Assembly (NCBI GenBank): GCA_017513085.1
Contig: JAFWDK010000006.1
Span: forward strand, 1 to 64,000
Direction: 5' to 3'
Length of the DNA stretch: 64,000 nucleotides
Source: Clostridiales bacterium
GTDB lineage: Bacteria > Bacillota > Clostridia > Saccharofermentanales > Saccharofermentanaceae
The notes below the pieces were generated by a model, which saw nothing but the letters and a program-made list of their open reading frames with translations, ran no database searches and was not told the origin of the DNA. Shown here in pieces: positions 24,654 to 34,653 of this stretch. Position numbers and translations under genes: made by a program. How positions within the stretch are numbered: position 1 is the stretch's first letter; every line of letters starts with the position of its first letter.

Positions 24654-27391
24654 CAATTGTCATTTCCTTTCACGTTCTCATGCTCTTCCGTCTGCACTGT
24701 GTTCAGGTCTTTTTTCTTTCGGCCAAGTGTTCCTCCCGGCAAAGCTACGAAAACCGCCAGTAAGGAAAAGACACCCAACGAAATCAGACCGGTTTTATAT
24801 TGTGGTGGTTCATACTTCATACTAACGTGGTGTTCACCCTCGGTCAAGTGAACGGCCAGGAAAGCTTTGCACCCTGCAAAAGGTTTCGTTTTCTCTCCAT
24901 CTATGGTAATGTTCCAGCTATTATCATAGGGAATGGTAAAAAGAAGGTTTCCGGAAGAAGGCGCACTGATGTCTCCTTCGACTTGAGCCGCCGAAAACGA
25001 AGTGATGCGGAATGAAGTTTTTCCCAGAGTTTGCTCGAGTTTTTCTAAATTCTCTCTGTTTAAAGAAGACGCAGAAAAACGAATCGTCTCCGTTTTGTTT
25101 TCCGGGAACTCAAGGTGTATGGATAGATGATCCGCTCCTTCTTCGAAAGAGTCCAACACAAATACGCGCTTATGTGCATCGGTTATGCTTTCGGAATTCA
25201 AAGCTCCACCATCGGAATCATACTGTGTCACTTCCAGGATCACCTGCTGTTCACAGTTACATATAATATATATAGGAGATATAAAGTCGGCTTTAACAGT
25301 AAACTCCGCCTCGTTCATGTTCGGAGATGAGACGACCTTGAAACGATCCTCTTTCAGATCCTGTACATTTGTCAGTTTTTCGATAGAATAATCCAGTCTC
25401 TCTAGGACTTTGCCTTCTGAGAACAACCCTGTAAACTGATTTTGGTTTTCAAATGCCGGGAGTTTTCCATCTAGTGATTCGTAGACCATCTCGGATGATG
25501 TAAAGTAACCGATACTTCCCGTCTCCTGCCCCTTTTCCACACCTTCGTCATTGACTCTTCCGGAAACCGCAAACATTTTCTCCAGCCAAGGAACGTTTTT
25601 CACAACCTTGATCTTACCCGAAGCATTGCTCATGCCAAGTGCTTTTAGCGCAGAAACAAAAGCCTTCGACTGGATAAAGTATGCCGAATCCAAAGAAGGA
25701 ACATGATAGATCAGTCCTATGTTTTTCTCCGTCGTCGAATCGAACACCACTCGTTCATATGGCTCCTTCTGCTGGACCAATTCCTGAACTCGAGCCACTT
25801 CCTGCTCATCCGGCTTGTGATACGTTACCGCAGAGTTTAAGCGGTATACCCATTCTGTCTTCTGATTCGTCGACAGTGTTTTTCTCATACTTTCCGGCAT
25901 CGGGTTTTCTTCAGGATCTACGATTGCATCTTTCATGGAACGAACCATATACCGATCCTTCAGCGGATGATACAGCGCAATCGTGCCTTCCACCAGAAGG
26001 ATTCCCGCAAAAACCAAAGAAAGGAAACGGTTCTGCTCTTTGGTGTTTTTCTTTTCCAGAAGTGAGATGACCGCAAAATAGACTACAATAAAACAAACTA
26101 CGTAATAGACTTTGTGGTCAGAATAGTTTACTGATGTTGAGATGGCACAGTTGATCACAAGGAAAGAAAGCAGCAGGGCTGTCACAATTCGGAGATTCTT
26201 GTGATTTTCGGTCAAAGCACCGTGTCCCAGCGCTCTTCCGCCTAAATACATGACCAGGAACACGATCAGGAAGGCCTGAGGGTATGTGCTTGAAATCGGA
26301 TAGTGCGCGCCACTGAACAAGAACGAGAGTAAGCGGTTGGCCATGATCACATAGAAGAAAAGCAAAGCGCTGAAAGAATAGAGCTTCTCTTTGAAAGGGA
26401 TCCGCTCGGACAAACCGTAGAAGAAAACCAGCATCACAGAAACGATACCACAGTACACGCTGGGATATTGTGTGGAATCACTTAGTGAATAAAAACACGC
26501 ATCAAAAGAAAATCTTTCGAATGTATCCCAGATCTTTATGTTGGTATTGAGGTCCTGCGGAAAGCGGAAGCTAAGATCGGTCAAAGAAGAATGCAGGATA
26601 CCTTTTAATACCGGGAACCAGAAGATGAGTGTCATTCCCAGTGCAATCAGGATGCTTAGCGCAAAATCCTTGACATTGATCGCTCTTTTCCGGATGTCGA
26701 TCTTCTTCTTTCTTTCTTCCATCATCAACAGTGGGAACAAAGCAACGGCGAACACGAGAACATATACTCCCGCCTGCCAGGAGCTGATGATGATCATGGC
26801 AAAAGAAAATGTGAAAAGCCATTTTTTCTTGCCCTGAAGGAGATAATGTATGCCGAGGATCAGGAGCGGCAGAAAGATCAAAGTATCCAGATACCACGGC
26901 TCCTCATAGAAAGCAAGCATATAGGCAGACAGACCATATGCAGTGGAAAAAGCAACCGTGACCGGAGAAAGTATTTTTTCCTTTTTCCACAGGAGAACAC
27001 AAAACGTCAAGGATGCAAATGCGCAACGCAACGCGAAAACGGCCTGTGTCACTTTCGGTATATCGGCCTCGGAAAAGCACAGATACAAAAGCGTGAACGG
27101 GCTGGCGGCGTAACATGCGATCAGGTTCCAAAAACTGGTGCCTCCGGCATTGTTCCAGGTAAAAAAGATCGACTCACCGTTCTTCACTTTGTGGCAAAGT
27201 TCGGAAATAACCGGCAAATACGTCTCCTGCATGGAATTCGGCATATAGTATACATCTGTAAATGGAGCCAGATGAAGTCTCCATGCGGCAAAAAGAAGGA
27301 TCAGTACCGGCAGAAAAAAGGCAGCAAGAAGACAGGCCTTGGCCTGTGGCGAAGAAATCGTTATGCGGTTATCTTTATAAAGTGACCTCAT
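24653..27391 (-). CDS. YfhO family membrane protein (second copy)
   Basis: The 912-residue protein has about 12-14 membrane segments in residues 20-480, including LLAAFFLPVLILLFAAW at the start, then an extracellular domain of some 380 residues and a last membrane helix near the C-terminus. The layout, the FFTWNNAGGTSFW segment (residue about 75) and the C-terminal LLFTIPYDNSWNITIDG motif mark the YfhO family, which has a GT-C-like fold and in Bacillus takes part in glycosylating cell-wall polymers. Its start overlaps the stop of the first YfhO gene by four bases and its stop overlaps the exonuclease start. Acceptor and sugar are unknown. Confidence 0.88.
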   Translation of the reverse strand: MRSLYKDNRITISSPQAKACLLAAFFLPVLILLFAAWRLHLAPFTDVYYMPNSMQETYLPVISELCHKVKNGESIFFTWNNAGGTSFWNLIACYAASPFTLLYLCFSEADIPKVTQAVFALRCAFASLTFCVLLWKKEKILSPVTVAFSTAYGLSAYMLAFYEEPWYLDTLIFLPLLILGIHYLLQGKKKWLFTFSFAMIIISSWQAGVYVLVFAVALFPLLMMEERKKKIDIRKRAINVKDFALSILIALGMTLIFWFPVLKGILHSSLTDLSFRFPQDLNTNIKIWDTFERFSFDACFYSLSDSTQYPSVYCGIVSVMLVFFYGLSERIPFKEKLYSFSALLFFYVIMANRLLSFLFSGAHYPISSTYPQAFLIVFLVMYLGGRALGHGALTENHKNLRIVTALLLSFLVINCAISTSVNYSDHKVYYVVCFIVVYFAVISLLEKKNTKEQNRFLSLVFAGILLVEGTIALYHPLKDRYMVRSMKDAIVDPEENPMPESMRKTLSTNQKTEWVYRLNSAVTYHKPDEQEVARVQELVQQKEPYERVVFDSTTEKNIGLIYHVPSLDSAYFIQSKAFVSALKALGMSNASGKIKVVKNVPWLEKMFAVSGRVNDEGVEKGQETGSIGYFTSSEMVYESLDGKLPAFENQNQFTGLFSEGKVLERLDYSIEKLTNVQDLKEDRFKVVSSPNMNEAEFTVKADFISPIYIICNCEQQVILEVTQYDSDGGALNSESITDAHKRVFVLDSFEEGADHLSIHLEFPENKTETIRFSASSLNRENLEKLEQTLGKTSFRITSFSAAQVEGDISAPSSGNLLFTIPYDNSWNITIDGEKTKPFAGCKAFLAVHLTEGEHHVSMKYEPPQYKTGLISLGVFSLLAVFVALPGGTLGRKKKDLNTVQTEEHENVKGNDN

Positions 27392-30192
27392 TCTTCCTTC
27401 GGCTCCTCAGGCTTCGCCTCCGCATCTGTCTGAGCTTCTGTCTGAGCTTCAGTTTCGGGCGCTTTCTCCACATCTTCCGGCACATTCTCCGCTTCGGAAT
27501 CTGACGCAGACGCCGCGGCGTCAACTTCGTGGGCCGGTTCTTTTTCAGCATACTTTTCTTTCAGATCGATATACTCCAGGATCTTGCGGCAGATCGTCAA
27601 GAAAACCAGTGCGCCGAGTGCAACATAGGTAATATAACAGCAGAATGTAAAGCGCGCCGGGTGATAGCTCAGAGAAATATTGTGCGTACCTGCAGAGAGG
27701 CGGAGCGCCATAAAGGCATTATCAACATTCTCGATATCTGCTTTCTGGCCATCGACAGTAGCCACCCAGCTTTCGTCGTACGGGATGGTAAGGAAAAGCA
27801 CGCCGTCTTTTTCCGCTGTGATCACACCTTCCATATGTGTGGAATCATAGCTTAAGACTTTCATCTGCTCATCACTCAGTTTCTCCACCATTTCCTTATA
27901 TGCATCTTCAGAAACTCTGGCACACTGGATCCAGAGGTTGCCTGTGAGTTTGCTGTCATTGAATTTCAAAGTAACCAGTTTGTTGGTATTCTTCTCGCAA
28001 TAGCCGAGATCCATAAACTGGTAAGTTCTCGCCGTATACTTCGTTTCCGAAACATCGGTGGAATGCTTGAGCTGATCGTTGATGACCACCTGCGGAGCTT
28101 TGTTGGCCACCACATACAGATACAGATGGTCTCCGGGCTTTGCATCCTTCACCGTCAGCATGATCTCGGCTTTGCTCTCTTCAAATGTGTATTTATATCC
28201 GGTGCGCTCGTTGCCGCCGCCATCTTTAACACCGGTAGCCGAATTAATGTTTACTTCCATCGGTTCAAAAACGTTGCCCTCAATACCCATGCTGTTTACA
28301 AAAGCATTGTTGGACAAAAACGGAACAGATGTCTGATTCATGTGGTATTCCAGTATACCCGGATCAACCATGTAACCTACAGACAGCGCGTCGGGGTTTA
28401 CAAAATGACGAAGTTCCGAGCCGGTTTCCACCTGTTGGAAACAAACCGGGATCGGAGACGTTTTGTAAAGGTCATACATGTTTTTTACACCGAAAAGTGT
28501 GCCGGTTACCTCAGTCAGTCCGAAATTACGCATACTGTTGATACCGTTGTTATGGAAACCGAGATTGTTGATGAATTTCACGAAACTCTCTCTTGCCGTC
28601 GAAGTAAATATCGAGATTCCTTTCATGTTATAGAGCGCCGGCTGATTGCAGATATAAGCCGGATAGATCTCCGAACGCTCGAATCCAAACGGACTTTGCG
28701 CTTCGGATTCCTTGAGCATGGTCTGGATCTCATCGTAGTGCGAACCGTAAAAGTCCCAGCCGGTGAAACCCTCATGTGCTGCAACCAGACTGACGGTTAC
28801 TGCCGTAGCTGTAAATATCTCGGCCACCAGTACAAAGAAAAGGGCGATCTGCTGAAACATCGCGCTTTTTTTGCCGTTGGCGATCATTCTCAGAAGCGCG
28901 GTATATACGATGATGAAAACGATGGAAATGCCCATGGCAATGTAACCTTCCTGACCTTCTCCGATCTTTTCGTAAAGGATCAGGAACGCGATCATGCTCA
29001 AACACGGAACCATGAGTTCTCCTTTGGAAAAACTCTTGAGGTTACGGAGAACTTTGTATCCCATGATAACGACCAGGAAAGAAATCAGAAATGCCTGTCT
29101 GTACGGGATCTGGTTCGGGAAATGGAAGCCGTGCCAGATATAAGTCATCATACGGCTGCTTAAGCTGATATACATGATTGCCAGACCGATACCGTATGCG
29201 ATCTTTTCTCTGAGCCGGATCTTTTTGCAAAGAAAATAGAGAGGCAACAGCATAACGATGAGGATACCGCAGTATACATTGGCCATTCCATCACGGATAT
29301 TCGGATTCGAGCCGACAAAGAAGCGGCTGATGAAATCGAACATGTCATTCGTGACCTGGAATTCCTTCGGGAAGGTGCCACCGGTTGCCGAGGATTTCTG
29401 AAGAGTGAAATAGGTCGACAGCGTCAGGAATGCAGAGATTCCTCCGGCGATACCGGAGTATACGGCAAAACGCCATGCTGCCGCCCAAAAATTCTTGATC
29501 GTGATACGTTCAGTAATGCTAACATAAAGGATCGGCGCATAAAACACAAGGAAAAGGCAGACGAAATAGCCAGCATAGAAATTGCTGATCAGGCAGACAG
29601 CCAATGTCAGGCAATACAGAAGTGGTTTTTTATCTCTCATCATACGGATCAGGCCGTATACGATCAGCGGCAGAAGCATGACTGCATCATGCCACATGAT
29701 ATTCCAGAAATAAGAGGCTACCCAGCCACACAGAGCGTAGGAACTAGAAAATGCGACAAGAAGGAGGTCCTTTCTTTTCTTATCGAACTCCTTCAGAAGG
29801 ATCGACATAAAAAGACCTGTAAGTCCGACACGGATGATGGCGATCAGCGCTATGCAGTCGCCAACATATTTTGGAGGAAATAAAAGTGCCAGAATATTAA
29901 GTGGACTGGCTGAATAGTTTGCAAACACAGCCCAGAAATTCGTACCCATACCCACGTTCCAAGAGAAGAACAGACTCTCTCCGGAAAGGATCTTATTTCT
30001 AAGTTCTACAAGAAACGGTGCATACTGATGGTAACAGTCAACCGTAAGGACCATATTTGTTCCCGCGCCCAGAGGGTGGACCTGCAAGATCAAAAAGACA
30101 ATAAACATGATGAAAGCAGGAATAAAAAACGAGTAAATATAAAACTGTCCTTCACAGTATTTCCGAAACAGTTTGTTTCTTGAACGCATCAT
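27388..30192 (-). CDS. YfhO family membrane protein (first copy)
   Basis: The 934-residue protein has the same architecture as the downstream copy: N-terminal polytopic part with FFSWNVGMGTNFW near residue 77, an extracellular domain, the VLFLTIPYDESWVATVDGQ motif near 800 and a final membrane helix. It carries an extra acidic tail of about 65 residues rich in Glu and Ala (AETEAQ-type repeats). Two ATG codons stand at 30192 and 30189 behind a weak GGGGA site; a TATAAT box is about 40 nt upstream. As a GT-C-like protein it probably moves sugars from a lipid carrier onto envelope polymers (inference). Confidence 0.88.
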   Translation of the reverse strand: MMRSRNKLFRKYCEGQFYIYSFFIPAFIMFIVFLILQVHPLGAGTNMVLTVDCYHQYAPFLVELRNKILSGESLFFSWNVGMGTNFWAVFANYSASPLNILALLFPPKYVGDCIALIAIIRVGLTGLFMSILLKEFDKKRKDLLLVAFSSSYALCGWVASYFWNIMWHDAVMLLPLIVYGLIRMMRDKKPLLYCLTLAVCLISNFYAGYFVCLFLVFYAPILYVSITERITIKNFWAAAWRFAVYSGIAGGISAFLTLSTYFTLQKSSATGGTFPKEFQVTNDMFDFISRFFVGSNPNIRDGMANVYCGILIVMLLPLYFLCKKIRLREKIAYGIGLAIMYISLSSRMMTYIWHGFHFPNQIPYRQAFLISFLVVIMGYKVLRNLKSFSKGELMVPCLSMIAFLILYEKIGEGQEGYIAMGISIVFIIVYTALLRMIANGKKSAMFQQIALFFVLVAEIFTATAVTVSLVAAHEGFTGWDFYGSHYDEIQTMLKESEAQSPFGFERSEIYPAYICNQPALYNMKGISIFTSTARESFVKFINNLGFHNNGINSMRNFGLTEVTGTLFGVKNMYDLYKTSPIPVCFQQVETGSELRHFVNPDALSVGYMVDPGILEYHMNQTSVPFLSNNAFVNSMGIEGNVFEPMEVNINSATGVKDGGGNERTGYKYTFEESKAEIMLTVKDAKPGDHLYLYVVANKAPQVVINDQLKHSTDVSETKYTARTYQFMDLGYCEKNTNKLVTLKFNDSKLTGNLWIQCARVSEDAYKEMVEKLSDEQMKVLSYDSTHMEGVITAEKDGVLFLTIPYDESWVATVDGQKADIENVDNAFMALRLSAGTHNISLSYHPARFTFCCYITYVALGALVFLTICRKILEYIDLKEKYAEKEPAHEVDAAASASDSEAENVPEDVEKAPETEAQTEAQTDAEAKPEEPKEE

Positions 30193-30369
30193 CTTTTTCC
30201 CCAGTTCTTTTAATAATGTATTATAATTGCTTGCTTATTGTATCACATCGTCTACGATTACGCACTTTCCTGCTTGGCGAAAATCTTGTAACCTTACAGA
30301 AATGGAATTATCAAATCAATTATGTTACAGTATAAGTTGAATATTTATAGTCATTCTTGCGAGGGAAAA

Positions 30370-31290
30370 TTGAGCAGACTGAAGATCAAAATCATATTTA
30401 ATCCTTCTTCCGGGCGGCAGGCCAATGGCCTTGTTGTGGGAGATATTCTGCACTATCTTTCCGAAGCGGACGCCATTGAGCGCGCAGATGTTTTCTACAC
30501 GGCTACGAAGGATGACGCCAAGAACTGCGCCGCATCTTTGAAACCAGGTGAATTTGACATGGTCATCGCGGTCGGCGGAGATGGTACGATCAATGAGGTC
30601 GTCAGTGGACTAATGGTGGGAGGCTCTAAAACTCCACTCGCGATCCTTTCCGGCGGAACAGTCAACGACTTTGCCACCGCATTAAATCTTCCGACCAATC
30701 CTTCGGCGTTTGCCAGAATGCTCATGGACGGAAGCAGGATGAAAGTGGATGTCGGTCAGGCAGGAGACTACTATTTTCTCAATGTGCTGGCCGGCGGTCT
30801 GATGACCGATGTCGCGTACAAAGTTCCATCCTCTGCCAAGACATCTCTCGGATCTTTGGCCTACGTGATCGAGGGAGCCAAGGAAGCTCCCGGCAATCTT
30901 TTCAAGAGCATCCCGCTCTATTTTGCCACTTCAAGCAACGAATACAGAAAAGACGTCCTGGTCTTCCTGATTTCGAACAGCAGGAGCGTCGCCGGCATCC
31001 GAAAGCTTTTCCCTAAGGCGCAGCTTTCCGATGGTCTTTTGGATGTTTTGATATTGAGTAAACTCGAACCCGGGCAGTTTCTGCCTCTTATCGGAAAATA
31101 TATCGTTGGTGATCATATGTCTGACGATAGCGTACTTTACTTTCAAACCGATCATCTGGACATTGCGTCCATCGGTGATCAGGAGGTACGTCTGGATCTC
31201 GATGGTGAAGAAGGTCCTCTTCTTCCCATCACAGTCAAGTGCCTCCCTCAAGCATTAACACTGATCGTTCCTTCAGAGGATGGGGCATAG
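30370..31290 (+). CDS. Diacylglycerol kinase family lipid kinase (YegS/DgkB-like)
   Basis: The protein of about 306 residues has the family start KIKIIFNPSSG, the nucleotide motif AVGGDGTINEVVSG and the SGGTVNDFATALNLP motif, followed by the beta-sandwich C-domain ending in GDQEVRLDLDGEEGP. It phosphorylates diacylglycerol or a related lipid at the membrane, recycling DAG from envelope polymer synthesis. I prefer TTG 30370 behind GAGGG, because family members begin right before K-x-I-x-N-P; an ATG at 30322 would add 16 residues but has no SD. Its divergence from yfhO fits shared envelope physiology (inference). Confidence 0.88.
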   Translation: MSRLKIKIIFNPSSGRQANGLVVGDILHYLSEADAIERADVFYTATKDDAKNCAASLKPGEFDMVIAVGGDGTINEVVSGLMVGGSKTPLAILSGGTVNDFATALNLPTNPSAFARMLMDGSRMKVDVGQAGDYYFLNVLAGGLMTDVAYKVPSSAKTSLGSLAYVIEGAKEAPGNLFKSIPLYFATSSNEYRKDVLVFLISNSRSVAGIRKLFPKAQLSDGLLDVLILSKLEPGQFLPLIGKYIVGDHMSDDSVLYFQTDHLDIASIGDQEVRLDLDGEEGPLLPITVKCLPQALTLIVPSEDGA

Positions 31291-31337
31291 AGTCATTTCT
31301 CTCCAGGGTTTACGCGATTTGATGAAAGGTACAGGAA

Positions 31338-33155
31338 ATGAAGAAGAATAAACACAAGCAAAATGAAGAACCGTTAGATGAACAAATACTCGAGTCGACG
31401 GATTCAGAAAAAACAGAGAACGAGGTTTCCGTTGATCCTGATGCGGATTCCCCGGATACTTCCGTTTCGGATTCGGAAGATGATGCGTCCACTGATCCTG
31501 ATGAGGATATATCGGCCGACGAAGATCTGCCTGCTGCATCTTCTGACATTTTGCCGGAAGAAGGCTCTGCCGAAGAATCGGCGGATGAAGAGGAAGATAG
31601 CATTTCTTATGAGGATCTGGATCCGATCCCGATGGAGCTCTCTACTCACGACATCAATACCATCGTGGACGACGATGATCCGGATACACCTTTATTTGTT
31701 GAAACTTCTACCAAGAGATCCGATGCTACAGTGACCACTCGTGGAAAGAAAATGAATTTGAAACCACGCATGTTCCTGATCGTAATGGCCGTGATCTCCT
31801 TGATCATACTGGCCTGGTCCGTCTTTTCCCTGGGCAACATTTCCGAACGTCTGGCAAGTCCTTTGACCGTAGGAAATCAAGATGTTTCAAATGCCGAATT
31901 CAGTTTTATGTATCATTACGTATTGTTGGAAAACGGCGTGGATATCTTCAAAGAAAAAACCGAAGAAATGCTCTCTTCACCGGGTGAAAACGGTTTTGCC
32001 TCTTATCGTGATTATTTTCTGGATGCCACTGCAAAAGAGATCCAGACAGTATATATGCTTTATGACGATGCTGTCGCACACGGCTACTCCATCAGTCAGG
32101 AACACAAAGATCGTGCGAAAGCTTATATTGAATGGCTGAAGGGCAAGGCCGGCGCGATCCATGTAGATCTGGATACATACATCAAGGGTACCTTCGGGCC
32201 TCTCGTAAACAAAGATCTGATCATGGATGTGCTTCCGAAAGTATATTTTACCGAGGACTATTCCGCTCACCAGAAACTGGATGAATTGAAAGCAACACAG
32301 GAACAGGCCGAGCAGGCTTATCAGGATTCCAGGAACTCCTACGATCTTGTCTCTTATCGCGTGCTGAGAATCACTTTCGAGGCCCGAGAGGAGAGCTATG
32401 TTACCACCGCGAATATTCATGCGCAAAAGATCATCGAGGCGATCGACCACGATCAGTCCAAGTTCGAATCTGTTGCCGCGAAGCATTTTTCGGGTGAAGC
32501 ACAGCAGAAGCTTCTGGTACCGGATTCCACACTTCAGAAACGTGTCCGCTATAGCGAAGTCGAAGAGGACCAGTGGCGCGCGTGGCTTTTCGATACATCC
32601 AGACAATCCGGCGACTGTACGATTTTCAAAGATGTATACGGCTTCCCGATCATCTTCTGTTTTGTTGAACGTGTCCGTCAGGAAGAGCCTCTGCGCAATG
32701 TGCGTTTCTTCTATATCAATCTTGCTGACGAAGAATCTGAACAGCCCGGCATACCGGCATCCGACATTCTTCCGCTTTCCCAAACTATTTTCGATAGCGT
32801 AACAGATGAAGCAAGCATGATCACTCTTGATACTACTTACGCAGACGAGCTTTTGGAAGGGTCCATGCGTTCGGTGCAGCAGGCATCGTTGTTTCCGGGG
32901 AACAGCGATCCTGAATTTGATGAATGGATCTTCGACTCACAGCGAAAGCCCGGCGACAAAACAATGATCCAGCACGACAAAGAGATCGTGATCCTCTTCT
33001 ATGTGGAAGCTTCTCCGAATCCGGAATGGTATGACCGTGTCAATAGTTTCATCCGTATGGATAATTACCAGAGATTCATCAGTGAAAAACTGAAAGATTA
33101 TCAATACACTTTCCATCAGGATGGTCTGGACTATATCAAGGATGTACCATCCTGA
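31338..33155 (+). CDS. Membrane-anchored PrsA/SurA-like peptidyl-prolyl isomerase homologue with acidic N-terminus
   Basis: The 605-residue protein begins with about 130 cytoplasmic residues dominated by Asp, Glu and Ser, followed by a basic patch and one membrane helix (about 145-165, MFLIVMAVISLIILAWSVF). Outside is a SurA-N-like chaperone region (LTVGNQDVSNAEFSFMYHY) and two degenerate parvulin-like units, recognisable as WLFDTSRQSGDCTIF near 416 and WIFDSQRKPGDKTMI near 537. It probably assists folding of exported proteins. The acidic tail is unusual for PrsA, which is a lipoprotein. It lies 47 nt after the lipid kinase gene and ends at a terminator. Confidence 0.7.
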   Translation: MKKNKHKQNEEPLDEQILESTDSEKTENEVSVDPDADSPDTSVSDSEDDASTDPDEDISADEDLPAASSDILPEEGSAEESADEEEDSISYEDLDPIPMELSTHDINTIVDDDDPDTPLFVETSTKRSDATVTTRGKKMNLKPRMFLIVMAVISLIILAWSVFSLGNISERLASPLTVGNQDVSNAEFSFMYHYVLLENGVDIFKEKTEEMLSSPGENGFASYRDYFLDATAKEIQTVYMLYDDAVAHGYSISQEHKDRAKAYIEWLKGKAGAIHVDLDTYIKGTFGPLVNKDLIMDVLPKVYFTEDYSAHQKLDELKATQEQAEQAYQDSRNSYDLVSYRVLRITFEAREESYVTTANIHAQKIIEAIDHDQSKFESVAAKHFSGEAQQKLLVPDSTLQKRVRYSEVEEDQWRAWLFDTSRQSGDCTIFKDVYGFPIIFCFVERVRQEEPLRNVRFFYINLADEESEQPGIPASDILPLSQTIFDSVTDEASMITLDTTYADELLEGSMRSVQQASLFPGNSDPEFDEWIFDSQRKPGDKTMIQHDKEIVILFYVEASPNPEWYDRVNSFIRMDNYQRFISEKLKDYQYTFHQDGLDYIKDVPS

Positions 33156-33182
33156 CCTCAAACACTTACGGAAATAAAACAA

Positions 33183-33219
33183 AAGGGATCTGCCTGCATC
33201 AGACAGATCCCTTATTTTC
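33183..33219 (+). terminator. Terminator after the PrsA-like gene
   Basis: Arms AAGGGATCTG (33183-33192) and its complement (33204-33213) are followed by TATTTT. The stem can also work for the minus-strand small gene at 33245-33370. Confidence 0.8.
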
Positions 33220-33244
33220 TGCAATTTAGTTCTGACCGATATGA

Positions 33245-33370
33245 TCAGGAAGACTGAAGCGCAACGGCAATAAAAATAATGATGGAAGAAAGCATCATGA
33301 TCGACAGTAAGATAGCAAGAAATCTTACTCCGGTACTATACTTCGATTTTTGCGGGTTATTTCCTCTCAT
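33245..33370 (-). CDS. 41-residue single-pass membrane protein
   Basis: A short open frame starts at ATG 33370, with GGAGG nine bases upstream, and ends with TGA at 33245. The product has a basic N-terminus (MRGNNPQKSKYSTGVR) and one hydrophobic helix (FLAILLSIMMLSSIIIFIAV) that reaches almost to the C-terminus. It looks like other tiny Bacillota membrane proteins such as Prli42 or DUF4044 in layout, but I cannot assign it to either. Good SD, coherent membrane topology and a terminator beyond its stop support a real gene. Function is unknown. Confidence 0.68.
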   Translation of the reverse strand: MRGNNPQKSKYSTGVRFLAILLSIMMLSSIIIFIAVALQSS

Positions 33371-33460
33371 AACTATTCCTCCATATGAAACTAGTGTTAG
33401 TGTATCACGATGACGATTTTTGTCAAATCGTCTTCATCACTTATGCTTCCGGAACAAACG

Positions 33461-34489
33461 TCATAAATATGTCAGAAGTTCCTGGCGAACCTCGTCCATA
33501 CGCGGATCGGCAATTCCGAAATCCATCAATTTGTAATTCCATGCAGAACGGCCAATGCCATATTTTCTAAATACCTGATTGATCATGGCATACCACTTCA
33601 CCGTTTCCACCGGATCGACCCGATCGATCACACCATACTCGCCACAGTAGAGCGCAACATTTCTCTTCTCGGCGACCTCGATCGCTTCGGCAAAGATCTT
33701 CTCGAAATAAGCACTGCTGAGTGTTGTGTCCGAAGAGAAGCCGGCAAACCCTGTGGTTACCTGCTGAAGCATCTTCTCCCCTGCCACGTCCATCTCCTTG
33801 TACGGCGCATCGATTGAAATGCGGAAGGATGTATCCATCGTCGGGATCCATGGCGCGCCCTGATGGGTAAAGATCAAAGGCTCATAGCAATGGAAATTGT
33901 AGATGATGTTTTCATCGTACGGCATAGCCAGATCCTTAACGGAATCCACGCTGTTATTCCAATATCCACCAACAAGGATCTTGATCGTTGGCGCGATCTT
34001 GCGGATCCGTCTGATGCAGTTCTCTGCAATCTGATTCCAAAGTTCACAATAGGACTTATCCGTGACTTCATTGAGGAGCTCAAAAGCCAGGCGGTCTTCA
34101 TATTTGCCGAAACGCTCCGCCACCTTCTCCCAGAGAAGATAAAAACGTTCCTGAAGTTTCTCGCTGTCGAAAAAACCTTCTTCGCCGAAAGCCGGGTCGA
34201 AAGAATATCCCATTGTCTTATGAAGATCCAGGATCATATTGAGTCCGTACTTTCCGCACCAGTCGATCACGTCCTGAATATGTCCGTAGCCGCTCTCAAC
34301 AGGGTTTCCTTCCTCATCCTCGATCAACTCATAATCGAACGGAACGCGGACATGATCCATGCCCCATTCCTTGATCGTCTTGATATCTTCTTCTTTTACA
34401 AAATTGCTATAGGTCTCTTCGGTGTCATCGCACTGCGAAAGCCACCCGCCTAAATTGATACCTTTCTGGTATCCGTTCCAAGTTTTCAT
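33461..34489 (-). CDS. Glycoside hydrolase family 5 enzyme, intracellular
   Basis: The 342-residue protein begins KGINLGGWLSQ, has LDLHKTMGYSFDP in the middle, the acid/base Glu in FELLNEVT (near residue 138) and the nucleophile Glu in LYCGEYGVI (near 283). This is the GH5 TIM-barrel pattern of exo-glucanases or beta-glucosidases. No signal peptide is present, so it likely acts on imported oligosaccharides. ATG 34489 has GAGGAG upstream; 18 further in-frame codons are dispensable. It is a monocistronic gene between hairpins. Confidence 0.88.
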   Translation of the reverse strand: MKTWNGYQKGINLGGWLSQCDDTEETYSNFVKEEDIKTIKEWGMDHVRVPFDYELIEDEEGNPVESGYGHIQDVIDWCGKYGLNMILDLHKTMGYSFDPAFGEEGFFDSEKLQERFYLLWEKVAERFGKYEDRLAFELLNEVTDKSYCELWNQIAENCIRRIRKIAPTIKILVGGYWNNSVDSVKDLAMPYDENIIYNFHCYEPLIFTHQGAPWIPTMDTSFRISIDAPYKEMDVAGEKMLQQVTTGFAGFSSDTTLSSAYFEKIFAEAIEVAEKRNVALYCGEYGVIDRVDPVETVKWYAMINQVFRKYGIGRSAWNYKLMDFGIADPRMDEVRQELLTYL

Positions 34490-34573
34490 GAACCGTTTCT
34501 CCTCATATGCACATGATAAGCCTATTATAGCAGACCGGAACACCGAAGAAAAAGCACTTTTTCATTTGTGGGA

Positions 34574-34619
34574 AAAGCATTTGCGCGTGCCTTTAGGGAT
34601 CGGACACGCGCAATGCTTT
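34574..34619 (-). terminator. Hairpin terminator after the FtsX-type permease gene
   Basis: Two arms of 15 bp (AAAGCAT plus TGCGCGTG and complement, one bulged T) enclose a 15-nt loop, about 35 nt beyond the permease stop. On the minus strand TTTTCCC follows. Confidence 0.65.
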
Positions 34620-34653
34620 AGAGGGTATTATGAGGAAATCCTGTGTCAGGACA

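Noticed and set aside
28063..29163. Plus-strand 366-codon frame within yfhO
   Set aside because: Antisense shadow of the YfhO gene, which has clear family motifs across the same region.
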